Shown in pieces: positions 49,078 to 61,425 of a DNA stretch of 64,000 nt. This DNA is from Setophaga petechia (lineage: Eukaryota; Chordata; Aves; Passeriformes; Parulidae): contig JANCRA010000060.1 in NCBI GenBank assembly GCA_024362935.1, positions 312,501-376,500 of the forward strand, read 5' to 3'. A program made the translations under genes and the position numbers. Numbering within the stretch: position 1 is the first letter of the stretch; every line of letters starts with the position of its first letter. The notes below the pieces were generated by a model, which did no database searches, had not been told where the DNA came from, and saw only the letters and a list, made by a program, of their open reading frames with translations.

Positions 49078-49935
49078 TCACATTAATACTTGAAAGGAAG
49101 GCGTCTTAGACAACTTTCTTTTTCTTCCTGCAAAACACACTGCAGCCCTCTGTGCAACTTCTAGAACACGATAGGAAATGTTTAGTGAGCAGGAAGGTTT
49201 TCTCCTTGCGAGACATAGTGAAAAAGCTATTTGCTTAGATGTAGGTGACAAGAAACACTTACTGCAGTGCACTGACAAGCTAATTGCTACACAACACTGG
49301 GATGGTGTAAGCAGCTTGGAAAGCGATAGAAAACAGTACCTTTCCACTCTCCTGCCTTTCCACTCACATTAATACTTGAAAGGAAGGCGTCTTAGACAAC
49401 TTTCTTTTTCTTGTTGCAAAACCCTCTGCACCCCTCTGTGCAACTTCTAGAACACGATAGGAGATGTTTAGTGAGGAGGAACGTTTTGTCCTTGCGAGAC
49501 ATAGTGAAAAAGCTTTTTGCTTAGATGTAGGTGACAAGAAACACTTACTGCAGTGCACTGACAAGCTAATTGCTACACAACACTGGGATGGTGTAAGCAG
49601 CTTGCAAAGTGATAGAAAACAGTACCTTTCCACTCTCCTGCCTTTCCACTCACATTAATACTTGAAAGGAAGGCGTCTTAGACAACTTTCTTTTTCTTGT
49701 TGCAAAACCCTCTGCAGCCCTCTGTGCAACTTCTAGAACACGATAGGAGATGTTTAGTGAGGAGGAAGGTTTTCTCCTTGCGAGACATAGTGAAAAAGCT
49801 ATTTGCTTAGATGTAGGTGACAAGAAACACTTACTGCAGTGCACTGACAAGCTAATTGCTACACAACACTGGGATGGTGTAAGCAGCTTGCAAAGTGATA
49901 GAAAACAGTACCTTTCCACTCTCCTGCCTTTCCAC
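49078..49935 (+). repeat. Ordinary monomers after C8 (3 copies)
   Basis: Monomers start at 49078, 49364 and 49650. The last occupies the place that core monomer 1 would have in the next HOR. A related start of such a run (63585) follows C13, with the same cagcttggaaagcgatag variant. Confidence 0.88.
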
Positions 49936-50223
49936 TCACATTAATACTTGAAAGGAAGGCGTCTTAGACAACTTTCTTTTTCTTGTTGCAAAACCCTCTG
50001 CAGCCCTCTGTGCAACTTCTAGAACACGATAGGAGATGTTTAGTGAGGAGGAAGGTTTTCTCCTTGCGAGACATAGTGAAAAAGCTATTTGCTTAGATGT
50101 AGGTGACAAGAAACACTTACTGCAGTGCACTGACAAGCTAATTGCTACACAACACTGGGATTGTGTGCCCAGCTTGCAAAGTGATAGAAAACAGTACCTT
50201 TCCACTCTTCCTGCCTTTTCCAT
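49936..50223 (+). repeat. Hybrid monomer: ordinary left half, core monomer 2 right half
   Basis: The left half is homogenised ordinary sequence (gaggaggaagg, cacaacactggga). From about 50160 it continues as core monomer 2 (ttgtgtgcccagc, actcttcctgcc, ttccatgcacatt). Core monomer 1 and the left half of monomer 2 are thus replaced in perfect register. Confidence 0.88.
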
Positions 50224-51804
50224 GCACATTACTATTCGAATGGAAAGAATTTTAGACAACTTTCTTTGGCTTCTTGCAAAACACTCTGCACACCTCTGCA
50301 ATCTCTAGAAGTCGATGGGAGATATTTTCTGAACTGGCTCAGTTTCTCTTTGCAAGACATGGGGAAAAAGCAATTTGCTTAGATATAGGTGAAAAGAGGC
50401 ACCTACTACAGTGCACTGCAAGCTAATTGCTGCACAACACGCAGATTGTGTAAGCAGGTTGCAAACTGATAGAAAACAGTACCTCTCCCTTCTCCTGCCT
50501 TTTCTATTCACATTTCTATTTGAATGCAAGGCGTTTTAGACAACTTTCTTTTGCTTCTTGCAAAACACTCTGCACACCTGCCTGCAATCTCTAGAACTCG
50601 ATGGGAGATGTTTTCTGAACTGGCTCAGTTTCTCCTTGCGAGACATGGGGAAAAAGCAATTTGCTTAGATGCAGGTGAAAAGAGGCACCTACTACAGTGC
50701 ACTGAAAAACTAATTGCTGCACAACTCTGGGATTGTGTAAGCAGCTTACAAACAGATAGAAAACAGCACCTTTCCACTCTCCTGCCTTTTCCATTGGCAT
50801 TACTATTCGAATGGCAGCAGTTTTGGACAACTTTCTTTTGCTTCTTGCAAAACACTCTGCACACCTCCGTGCAACTTCTAGAAAAAATGAGAGTTGTTTT
50901 CTGAACTGGTACAGTTTCTCCTGAAGAGATATAATGCAAACGCTACTGGCTTAGATGTAGTAACAATAGGCAATTATTACAGTGCACTGCAAAGTCAATC
51001 GTAGTATAACACTGGGATTGTGTGTCCAGCTTGCAAACTGGTAGAAAACAGTACCTATCCGCTCTCCTGCATTTTCCCTTTCCAGGAACATTCGAATTGA
51101 TGGCTTTTTTGGACAAGTTACTTTTTCTTGTTGCAAAACCCTCTGCAGACCTGCCTGCAACCTCTAGAGCACGATGGGAGGTTTTTTGTGAACAGACAGT
51201 TTCTCCTGGCGAGACATAATGAAAAAGCTTTTTGCTAAGGTGTAGCCGGCAGGAGACGCTAAAGACCAGGAGACGGAGCACTGTGCCTTTAAGCGCCGCT
51301 TCCGGGTGTCTGTCGGCCGTAGCTGTTCTCCAGAGCACGCCGCGATCTGCGTAACGACACCAGATTCTTCGCGCCAAGAAGCGTCTTCTCCTTCTCCGGG
51401 AAACAGAGACTGCGGCAGCTTCTGAACGGCGAACTACGAAGCGGCACAAAACTGGGATTGGGTAAGCAGCTTTCAAAGTGATAAAAAACAGTACTTTCCC
51501 ACTCTCTTGCCTTTCCCTTCACAATAATACTTGAAAGGAAGGCGTCTTAGACAAGTTTCTTTTTCTTCTTACAGAACACACTGCAGCCCTCTGTGCAACT
51601 TCTAGAACACGATAGGAGATGTTTAGTGAGCAAGAAGGTTTTCTCCTTGCTAGACAGAGGGATAAAGCTATTTGCTTAGATGTAGGTGACAAGAAACACT
51701 TACTGCAGTGCACTGAAAATGTAACTGCTACACAGCACTGCGATTGTGTTAGCAGCCTGCAAAGTGCTAGAAAACAGTACTTTCCCACTCTCTTGCCTTT
51801 CCCT
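50160..51804 (+). repeat. Core block C9 (5'-truncated)
   Basis: Core sequence from mid-monomer 2 to the end of monomer 7. It has two 2-bp deletions: cacacctctgcaatc near 50295 (others cacacctgcctgcaatc), and gaacagacagtttctcc near 51193 (others gacacag). The second, with the A9 substitution at 51332, is shared with C11. It also carries ccattggcatt as in C6 and C7. Confidence 0.9.
51244..51447 (+). promoter_or_regulatory. CpG-rich insert A9 (variant)
   Basis: Copy of A1 with G to A at 51332 (ctccagag instead of ctccggag), which removes one CpG. The same change is in A11. The E2F-like core is intact at 51368-51377. Confidence 0.6.
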
Positions 51805-52090
51805 TCACATTAATACTTGAAAGGAAGGCATCTTAGACAACTTTCTTTTTCTTCCTGCAAAACACACTGCAGCCCTCTGTGCAACTTCTAGAACACGATA
51901 GGAAATGTTTAGTGAGCAGGAAGGTTTTCTCCTTGCGAGACATAGTGAAAAAGCTATTTGCTTAGATGTAGGTGAGAAGAAACACTTACTGCAGTGCACT
52001 GAAAAACTAACTGCTACACAGCTCTGCGATTGTGTTAGCAGCCTGCAAAGTGCTAGAAAACAGTACTTTCTCACTCTCTTGCCTTTCCCT
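51805..52090 (+). repeat. Hybrid monomer between C9 and C10
   Basis: Has the same hybrid structure as 46633-46918 (exchange interval 51920-51975). It is therefore a duplicate of that junction rather than a new one. Confidence 0.87.
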
Positions 52091-54249
52091 TCACATTAAT
52101 ACTTGAAAGGAAGGCCTCTTAGACAACTTTCTTTTTCTTGTGTCAAAAAACTCTGCAGCCCTCTGTGCAACTTCTACAACACGATGGAAGTTGTTTAGTG
52201 AGCAGGAAGGTTTTCTCCTTGCGAGACATAGTGAAAAAGCTATTTGCTCAGATGTAGGTATCAAGAAACACTTACTGCCGTGCACTGACAAGCTAATTGC
52301 TACACAGCACTGCGATTGTGTTAGCAGCTCTCAAAGTGCTAGAAAACAGTACTTTCCCACTCTCTTGCCTTTCCCTTCACATTAATACTTGAAAGGAAGG
52401 CGTCTTAGACAACTTTCTTTTTCTTGCTGCAAAACAGTCTGCAGCCCTCTGTGCAACCTGTACAGCACGATGGAAGTTGTTTAATGAGCAGGAACATTTT
52501 CTCCTAGTGAGAGATAGTGAAAAAGCTTTTTGCTTAGATGTAGGTTACCACAGGCAGTTACTGCAGTGCACTTCAAAGCTAATAGATGCACAACACTGTG
52601 ATTGTGTGCCCAGCTTGCAAAGTGATAGAAAACAGTACCTTTCCACTCTTCCTGCCTTTTCCATGCACATTACTATTCGAATGGAAAGAATTTTAGACAA
52701 CTTTCTTTGGCTTCTTGCAAAACACTCTGCACACCTGCCTGCAATCTCTAGAAGTCGATGGGAGATATTTTCTGAACTGGCTCAGTTTCTCTTTGCAAGA
52801 CATGGGGAAAAAGCAATTTGCTTAGATATAGGTGAAAAGAGGCACCTACTACAGTGCACTGCAAGCTAATTGCTGCACAACACGCAGATTGTGTAAGCAG
52901 GTTGCAAACTGATAGAAAACAGTACCTCTCCCTTCTCCTGCCTTTTCTATTCACATTTCTATTTGAATGCAAGGCGTTTTAGACAACTTTCTTTTGCTTC
53001 TTGCAAAACACTCTGCACACCTGCCTGCAATCTCTAGAACTCGATGGGAGATGTTTTCTGAACTGGCTCAGTTTCTCCTTGCGAGACATGGGGAAAAAGC
53101 AATTTGCTTAGATGCAGGTGAAAAGAGGCACCTACTACAGTGCACTGAAAAACTAATTGCTGCACAACTCTGGGATTGTGTAAGCAGCTTACAAACAGAT
53201 AGAAAACAGCACCTTTCCACTCTCCTGCCTTTTCCATTCGCATTACTATTCGAATGGCAGCAGTTTTGGACAACTTTCTTTTGCTTCTTGCAAAACACTC
53301 TGCACACCTCCGTGCAACTTCTAGAAAAAATGAGAGTTGTTTTCTGAACTGGTACAGTTTCTCCTGAAGAGATATAATGCAAACGCTACTGGCTTAGATG
53401 TAGTAACAATAGGCAATTATTACAGTGCACTGCAAAGTCAATCGTAGTATAACACTGGGATTGTGTGTCCAGCTTGCAAACTGGTAGAAAACAGTACCTA
53501 TCCGCTCTCCTGCATTTTCCCTTTCCAGGAACATTCGAATTGATGGCTTTTTTGGACAAGTTACTTTTTCTTGTTGCAAAACCCTCTGCAGACCTGCCTG
53601 CAACCTCTAGAGCACGATGGGAGGTTTTTTGTGAACAGACACAGTTTCTCCTGGCGAGACATAATGAAAAAGCTTTTTGCTAAGGTGTAGCCGGCAGGAG
53701 ACGCTAAAGACCAGGAGACGGAGCACTGTGCCTTTAAGCGCCGCTTCCGGGTGTCTGTCGGCCGTAGCTGTTCTCCGGAGCACGCCGCGATCTGCGTAAC
53801 GACACCAGATTCTTCGCGCCAAGAAGCGTCTTCTCCTTCTCCGGGAAACAGAGACTGCGGCAGCTTCTGAACGGCGAACTACGAAGCGGCACAAAACTGG
53901 GATTGGGTAAGCAGCTTTCAAAGTGATAAAAAACAGTACTTTCCCACTCTCTTGCCTTTCCCTTCACAATAATACTTGAAAGGAAGGCGTCTTAGACAAG
54001 TTTCTTTTTCTTCTTACAGAACACACTGCAGCCCTCTGTGCAACTTCTAGAACACGATAGGAGATGTTTAGTGAGCAAGAAGGTTTTCTCCTTGCTAGAC
54101 AGAGGCATAAAGCTATTTGCTTAGATGTAGGTGACAAGAAACACTTACTGCAGTGCACTGAAAATGTAACTGCTACACAGCACTGCGATTGTGTTACCAG
54201 CCTGCAAAGTGCTAGAAAACAGTACTTTCCCACTCTCTTGCCTTTCCCT
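52091..54249 (+). repeat. Core block C10
   Basis: Full core. Monomer 2 reads cactgtgattg. The seventh monomer reads gacagaggcata where most others read gacagagggata; C11 and C13 share this. Confidence 0.93.
53689..53892 (+). promoter_or_regulatory. CpG-rich insert A10
   Basis: Copy of A1. The E2F-like core is at 53813-53822 and the donor GT at 53907. Confidence 0.6.
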
Positions 54250-54821
54250 TCACATTAATACTTGAAAGGAAGGCATCTTAGACAACTTTCTTTTTCTTGT
54301 TACAGAACACACTGCAGCCCTCTGTGAAATTTCTAGAACACGATAAGAGATGATTAGTGAGGGGGAAGGTTTTCTCCTTGCGAGACATAGTGAAAAAGCT
54401 ATTTGCTTAGATGTAGGTGACTAGAAACACTTACTGCAGTGCACTGAAAAGCTAACTGCTACACAGCACTGCGATTGTGTTAGCAGCCTGCAAAGTGCTA
54501 GAAAACAGTACTTTCCAACTCTCTTGCCTTTCCCTTCACATTAATACTTGAAAGGAAGGCATCTTAGACAACTTTCTTTTTCTTGTTACAGAACACACTG
54601 CAGCCCTCAGTGCAACTTCTAGAACACGATAGGAGATGTTTAGTTAGCAAGAAGGTTTTCTCCTTGCGAGACATAGTGAAAAAGCTATTTGCTTAGATGT
54701 AGGTGAGAAGAAACACTTACTGCAGTGCCCTGAAAAACTAACTGCTACACAGCTCTGCGATTGTGTTAGCAGCCTGCAAAGTGCTAGAAAACAGTACTTT
54801 CCCACTCTCTTGCCTTTCCCT
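54250..54821 (+). repeat. Two ordinary monomers (P5, P6) between C10 and C11
   Basis: P5 and P6 types with private changes (agatgattagtgaggggg near 54347, tagttagc near 54640, cagtgccctg near 54725). The first and third recur at 56979-57550. Confidence 0.88.
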
Positions 54822-56978
54822 TCACATTAATACTTGAAAGGAAGGCGTCTTAGACAACTTTCTTTTTCTTGTGTCAAAAAACTCTGCAGCCCTCTGTGCA
54901 ACTTCTACAACACGATGGAAGTTGTTTAGTGAGCAGGAAGGTTTTCTCCTTGCGAGACATAGTGAAAAAGCTATTTGCTCAGATGTAGGTATCAAGAAAC
55001 ACTTACTGCCGTGCACTGACAAGCTAATTGCTACACAGCACTGCGATTGTGTTAGCAGCTCTCAAAGTGCTAGAAAACAGTACTTTCCCACTCTCTTGCC
55101 TTTCCCTTCACATTAATACTTGAAAGGAAGGCGTCTTAGACAACTTTCTTTTTCTTGCTGCAAAACAGTCTGCAGCCCTCTGTGCAACCTGTACAGCACG
55201 ATGGAAGTTGTTTAATGAGCAGGAACATTTTCTCCTAGTGAGAGATAGTGAAAAAGCTTTTTGCTTAGATGTAGGTTACCACAGGCAGTTACTGCAGTGC
55301 ACTTCAAAGCTAATAGATGCACAACACTGGGATTGTGTGCCCAGCTTGCAAAGTGATAGAAAACAGTACCTTTCCACTCTTCCTGCCTTTTCCATGCACA
55401 TTACTATTCGAATGGAAAGAATTTTAGACAACTTTCTTTGGCTTCTTGCAAAACACTCTGCACACCTGCCTGCAATCTCTAGAAGTCGATGGGAGATATT
55501 TTCTGAACTGGCTCAGTTTCTCTTTGCAAGACATGGGGAAAAAGCAATTTGCTTAGATATAGGTGAAAAGAGGCACCTACTACAGTGCACTGCAAGCTAA
55601 TTGCTGCACAACACGCAGATTGTGTAAGCAGGTTGCAAACTGATAGAAAACAGTACCTCTCCCTTCTCCTGCCTTTTCTATTCACATTTCTATTTGAATG
55701 CAAGGCGTTTTAGACAACTTTCTTTTGCTTCTTGCAAAACACTCTGCACACCTGCCTGCAATCTCTAGAACTCGATGGGAGATGTTTTCTGAACTGGCTC
55801 AGTTTCTCCTTGCGAGACATGGGGAAAAAGCAATTTGCTTAGATGCAGGTGAAAAGAGGCACCTACTACAGTGCACTGAAAAACTAATTGCTGCACAACT
55901 CTGGGATTGTGTAAGCAGCTTACAAACAGATAGAAAACAGCACCTTTCCACTCTCCTGCCTTTTCCATTCGCATTACTATTCGAATGGCAGCAGTTTTGG
56001 ACAACTTTCTTTTGCTTCTTGCAAAACACTCTGCACACCTCCGTGCAACTTCTAGAAAAAATGAGAGTTGTTTTCTGAACTGGTACAGTTTCTCCTGAAG
56101 AGATATAATGCAAACGCTACTGGCTTAGATGTAGTAACAATAGGCAATTATTACAGTGCACTGCAAAGTCAATCGTAGTAGAACACTGAGATTGTGTGTC
56201 CAGCTTGCAAACTGGTAGAAAACAGTACCTATCCGCTCTCCTGCATTTTCCCTTTCCAGGAACATTCGAATTGATGGCTTTTTTGGACAAGTTACTTTTT
56301 CTTGTTGCAAAACCCTCTGCAGACCTGCCTGCAACCTCTAGAGCACGATGGGAGGTTTTTTGTGAACAGACAGTTTCTCCTGGCGAGACATAATGAAAAA
56401 GCTTTTTGCTAAGGTGTAGCCGGCAGGAGACGCTAAAGACCAGGAGACGGAGCACTGTGCCTTTAAGCGCCGCTTCCGGGTGTCTGTCGGCCGTAGCTGT
56501 TCTCCAGAGCACGCCGCGATCTGCGTAACGACACCAGATTCTTCGCGCCAAGAAGCGTCTTCTCCTTCTCCGGGAAACAGAGACTGCGGCAGCTTCTGAA
56601 CGGCGAACTACGAAGCGGCACAAAACTGGGATTGGGTAAGCAGCTTTCAAAGTGATAAAAAACAGTACTTTCCCACTCTCTTGCCTTTCCCTTCACAATA
56701 ATACTTGAAAGGAAGGCGTCTTAGACAAGTTTCTTTTTCTTCTTACAGAACACACTGCAGCCCTCTGTGCAACTTCTAGAACACGATAGGAGATGTTTAG
56801 TGAGCAAGAAGGTTTTCTCCTTGCTAGACAGAGGCATAAAGCTATTTGCTTAGATGTAGGTGACAAGAAACACTTACTGCAGTGCACTGAAAATGTAACT
56901 GCTACACAGCACTGCGATTGTGTTACCAGCCTGCAAAGTGCTAGAAAACAGTACTTTCCCACTCTCTTGCCTTTCCCT
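54822..56978 (+). repeat. Core block C11
   Basis: Full core, 2 bp short owing to the gacagtttctcc deletion near 56371 (shared with C9). The fifth monomer reads tagaacactgagattg near 56178, shared with C12. Confidence 0.93.
56418..56621 (+). promoter_or_regulatory. CpG-rich insert A11 (variant)
   Basis: Copy of A1 with A at 56506 (ctccagag), as in A9. The E2F-like core is intact at 56542-56551. Confidence 0.6.
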
Positions 56979-57550
56979 TCACATTAATACTTGAAAGGAA
57001 GGCATCTTAGACAACTTTCTTTTTCTTGTTACAGAACACACTGCAGCCCTCTGTGAAATTTCTAGAACACGATAAGAGATGATTAGTGAGGGGGAAGGTT
57101 TTCTCCTTGCGAGACATAGTGAAAAAGCTATTTGCTTAGATGTAGGTGACTAGAAACACTTACTGCAGTGCACTGAAAAGCTAACTGCTACACAGCACTG
57201 CGATTGTGTTAGCAGCCTGCAAAGTGCTAGAAAACAGTACTTTCCAACTCTCTTGCCTTTCCCTTCACATTAATACTTGAAAGGAAGGCATCTTAGACAA
57301 CTTTCTTTTTCTTGTTACAGAACACACTGCAGCCCTCAGTGCAACTTCTAGAACACGATAGGAGATGTTTAGTGAGCAAGAAGGTTTTCTCCTTGCGAGA
57401 CATAGTGAAAAAGCTATTTGCTTAGATGTAGGTGAGAAGAAACACTTACTGCAGTGCCCTGAAAAACTAACTGCTACACAGCTCTGCGATTGTGTTAGCA
57501 GCCTGCAAAGTGCTAGAAAACAGTACTTTCCCACTCTCTTGCCTTTCCCT
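56979..57550 (+). repeat. Two ordinary monomers (P5, P6) between C11 and C12
   Basis: Nearly identical to 54250-54821, including gatgattagtgaggggg and cagtgccctg, but with the usual tagtgagc. Confidence 0.88.
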
Positions 57551-59709
57551 TCACATTAATACTTGAAAGGAAGGCGTCTTAGACAACTTTCTTTTTCTTG
57601 TGTCAAAAAACTCTGCAGCCCTCTGTGCAACTTCTACAACACGATGGAAGTTGTTTAGTGAGCAGGAAGGTTTTCTCCTTGCGAGACATAGTGAAAAAGC
57701 TATTTGCTCAGATGTAGGTATCAAGAAACACTTACTGCCGTGCACTGACAAGCTAATTGCTACACAGCACTGCGATTGTGTTAGCAGCTCTCAAAGTGCT
57801 AGAAAACAGTACTTTCCCACTCTCTTGCCTTTCCCTTCACATTAATACTTGAAAGGAAGGCGTCTTAGACAACTTTCTTTTTCTTGCTGCAAAACAGTCT
57901 GCAGCCCTCTGTGCAACCTGTACAGCACGATGGAAGTTGTTTAATGAGCAGGAACATTTTCTCCTAGTGAGAGATAGTGAAAAAGCTTTTTGCTTAGATG
58001 TAGGTTACCACAGGCAGTTACTGCAGTGCACTTCAAAGCTAATAGATGCACAACACTGGGATTGTGTGCCCAGCTTGCAAAGTGATAGAAAACAGTACCT
58101 TTCCACTCTTCCTGCCTTTTCCATGCACATTACTATTCGAATGGAAAGAATTTTAGACAACTTTCTTTGGCTTCTTGCAAAACACTCTGCACACCTGCCT
58201 GCAATCTCTAGAAGTCGATGGGAGATATTTTCTGAACTGGCTCAGTTTCTCTTTGCAAGACATGGGGAAAAAGCAATTTGCTTAGATATAGGTGAAAAGA
58301 GGCACCTACTACAGTGCACTGCAAGCTAATTGCTGCACAACACGCAGATTGTGTAAGCAGGTTGCAAACTGATAGAAAACAGTACCTCTCCCTTCTCCTG
58401 CCTTTTCTATTCACATTTCTATTTGAATGCAAGGCGTTTTAGACAACTTTCTTTTGCTTCTTGCAAAACACTCTGCACACCTGCCTGCAATCTCTAGAAC
58501 TCGATGGGAGATGTTTTCTGAACTGGCTCAGTTTCTCCTTGCGAGACATGGGGAAAAAGCAATTTGCTTAGATGCAGGTGAAAAGAGGCACCTACTACAG
58601 TGCACTGAAAAACTAATTGCTGCACAACTCTGGGATTGTGTAAGCAGCTTACAAACAGATAGAAAACAGCACCTTTCCACTCTCCTGCCTTTTCCATTCG
58701 CATTACTATTCGAATGGCAGCAGTTTTGGACAACTTTCTTTTGCTTCTTGCAAAACACTCTGCACACCTCCGTGCAACTTCTAGAAAAAATGAGAGTTGT
58801 TTTCTGAACTGGTACAGTTTCTCCTGAAGAGATATAATGCAAACGCTACTGGCTTAGATGTAGTAACAATAGGCAATTATTACAGTGCACTGCAAAGTCA
58901 ATCGTAGTAGAACACTGAGATTGTGTGTCCAGCTTGCAAACTGGTAGAAAACAGTACCTATCCGCTCTCCTGCATTTTCCCTTTCCAGGAACATTCGAAT
59001 TGATGGCTTTTTTGGACAAGTTACTTTTTCTTGTTGCAAAACCCTCTGCAGACCTGCCTGCAACCTCTAGAGCACGATGGGAGGTTTTTTGTGAACAGAC
59101 ACAGTTTCTCCTGGCGAGACATAATGAAAAAGCTTTTTGCTAAGGTGTAGCCGGCAGGAGACGCTAAAGACCAGGAGACGGAGCACTGTGCCTTTAAGCG
59201 CCGCTTCCGGGTGTCTGTCGGCCGTAGCTGTTCTCCGGAGCACGCCGCGATCTGCGTAACGACACCAGATTCTTCGCGCCAAGAAGCGTCTTCTCCTTCT
59301 CCGGGAAACAGAGACTGCGGCAGCTTCTGAACGGCGAACTACGAAGCGGCACAAAACTGGGATTGGGTAAGCAGCTTTCAAAGTGATAAAAAACAGTACT
59401 TTCCCACTCTCTTGCCTTTCCCTTCACAATAATACTTGAAAGGAAGGCGTCTTAGACAAGTTTCTTTTTCTTCTTACAGAACACACTGCAGCCCTCTGTG
59501 CAACTTCTAGAACACGATAGGAGATGTTTAGTGAGCAAGAAGGTTTTCTCCTTGCTAGACAGAGGGATAAAGCTATTTGCTTAGATGTAGGTGACAAGAA
59601 ACACTTACTGCAGTGCACTGAAAATGTAACAGCTACACAGTACTGCGATTGTGTTAGCAGCCTGCAAAGTGCTAGAAAACAGTACTTTCCCACTCTCTTG
59701 CCTTTCCCT
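57551..59709 (+). repeat. Core block C12
   Basis: Full 2159 bp core with tagaacactgagattg in the fifth monomer. Its seventh monomer has a private cacagtactgcg near 59637. Confidence 0.93.
59149..59352 (+). promoter_or_regulatory. CpG-rich insert A12
   Basis: Copy of A1. The E2F-like core is at 59273-59282 and the donor GT at 59367. Confidence 0.6.
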
Positions 59710-61425
59710 TCACATTAATACTTGAAAGGAAGGCATCTTAGACAACTTTCTTTTTCTTCCTGCAAAACACACTGCAGCCCTCTGTGCAACTTCTAGAACA
59801 CGATAGGAAATGTTTAGTGAGCAGGAAGGTTTTCTCCTTGCGAGACATAGTGAAAAATCTATTTGCTTAGATGTAGGTGACAAGAAACACTTACTGCAGT
59901 GCACTGAAAAGCTAACTGCTACACAGCACTGCGATTGTGTTAGCAGCCTGCAAAGTGCTAGAAAACAGTACTTTCCCACTCTCTTGCCTTTCCCTTCACA
60001 ATAATACTTGAAAGGAAGGCATCTTAGACAACTTTCTTTTTCTTGTGTCAAAAAACTCTGCAGCCCTCTCTGTAACATCTACAACACGATGGAAGTTGTT
60101 TAGTGAGCAGGAAGGTTTTCTCCTTGCGAGACATAGTGAAAAAGCTTTTTGCTTAGATGTAGGTGACAAGAAACACTTACTGCAGTGCACTGAACAGCTA
60201 ACTGCTACACAGCACTAGGACTGTGTTAGCAGCGTGCAAAGTGCTAGAAAACAGTACTTTCCCACTCTCTTGCCTTTCCCTTCACATTAATACTTGAAAG
60301 GAAGGCATCTTAGACAACTTTCTTTTTCTTGCTGCAAAACACACTGCAGCCCTCTGTGCAACTTCTAGAACACGATAGGAAATGTTTAGTGAGCAGGAAG
60401 GTTTTCTCCTTGCGAGACATAGTGAAAAAGCTTTTTGCTTAGATGTAGGTGACAAGAAACACTTACTGCAGTGCACTGAGCAGCTAACTGCTACACAGCA
60501 CTAGGATTGTGTTAGCAGCTTGCAAAGTGCTAGAAAACAGTACTTTCCCACTCTCTTGCCTTTCCCTTCACATTAATACTTGAAAGCAAGGCGTCTTAGA
60601 CAACTTTCTTTTACATTTTGCAAAACACACTGCAGCCCTCTGTGCAACTTCTACAACACGATGGAAGTTGTTTAGTGAGAAGCAACGTTTTCCCCTTGCG
60701 AGACAAAGTGAAAAAGCTATTTGCTCAGATGTAGGTATCAAGAAACACTTACTGCAGTGCACTGACAAGCTAATTGCTACACAGCGCTGCGATTGTGTTA
60801 GCAGCTTGCAAAGTGCTAGAAAACAGTACTTTCCCACTCTCTTGCCTTTCCCTTCACATTAATACTTGAAAGGAAGGCATCTTAGACAACTTTCTTTTTC
60901 TTGTTACAGAACACACTGCAGCCCTCTGTGAAACTTCTAGAACACGATAAGAGATGTTTAGTGAGCAAGAAGGTTTTCTCCTTGCGAGACATAGTGAAAA
61001 AGCTATTTGCTTAGATGTAGGTGACAAGAAACACTTACTGCAGTGCACTGAAAAGCTAACTGCTACACAGCACTGCGATTGTGTTAGCAGCCTGCAAAGT
61101 GCTAGAAAACAGTACTTTCCAACTCTCTTGCCTTTCCCTTCACATTAATACTTGAAAGGAAGGCATCTTAGACAACTTTCTTTTTCTTGTTACAGAACAC
61201 ACTGCAGCCCTCAGTGCAACTTCTAGAACACGATAGGAGATGTTTAGTGAGCAAGAAGGTTTTCTCCTTGCGAGACATAGTGAAAAAGCTATTTGCTTAG
61301 ATGTAGGTGAGAAGAAACACTTACTGCAGTGCACTGAAAAACTAACTGCTACACAGCTCTGCGATTGTGTTAGCAGCCTGCAAAGTGCTAGAAAACAGTA
61401 CTTTCCCACTCTCTTGCCTTTCCCT
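59710..61425 (+). repeat. Pre-core hexamer P1-P6 before C13
   Basis: Monomers start at 59710, 59996, 60282, 60568, 60854 and 61140, in the same order as 37167-38882. With a core this forms the 13-mer, 3875 bp HOR version. Confidence 0.9.

Noticed and set aside
50943..51476. 177-codon minus-strand frame, also at 56117-56650
   Set aside because: Produced by the 2-bp deletion shared by C9 and C11 joining two frames. It is absent from the other eleven cores.
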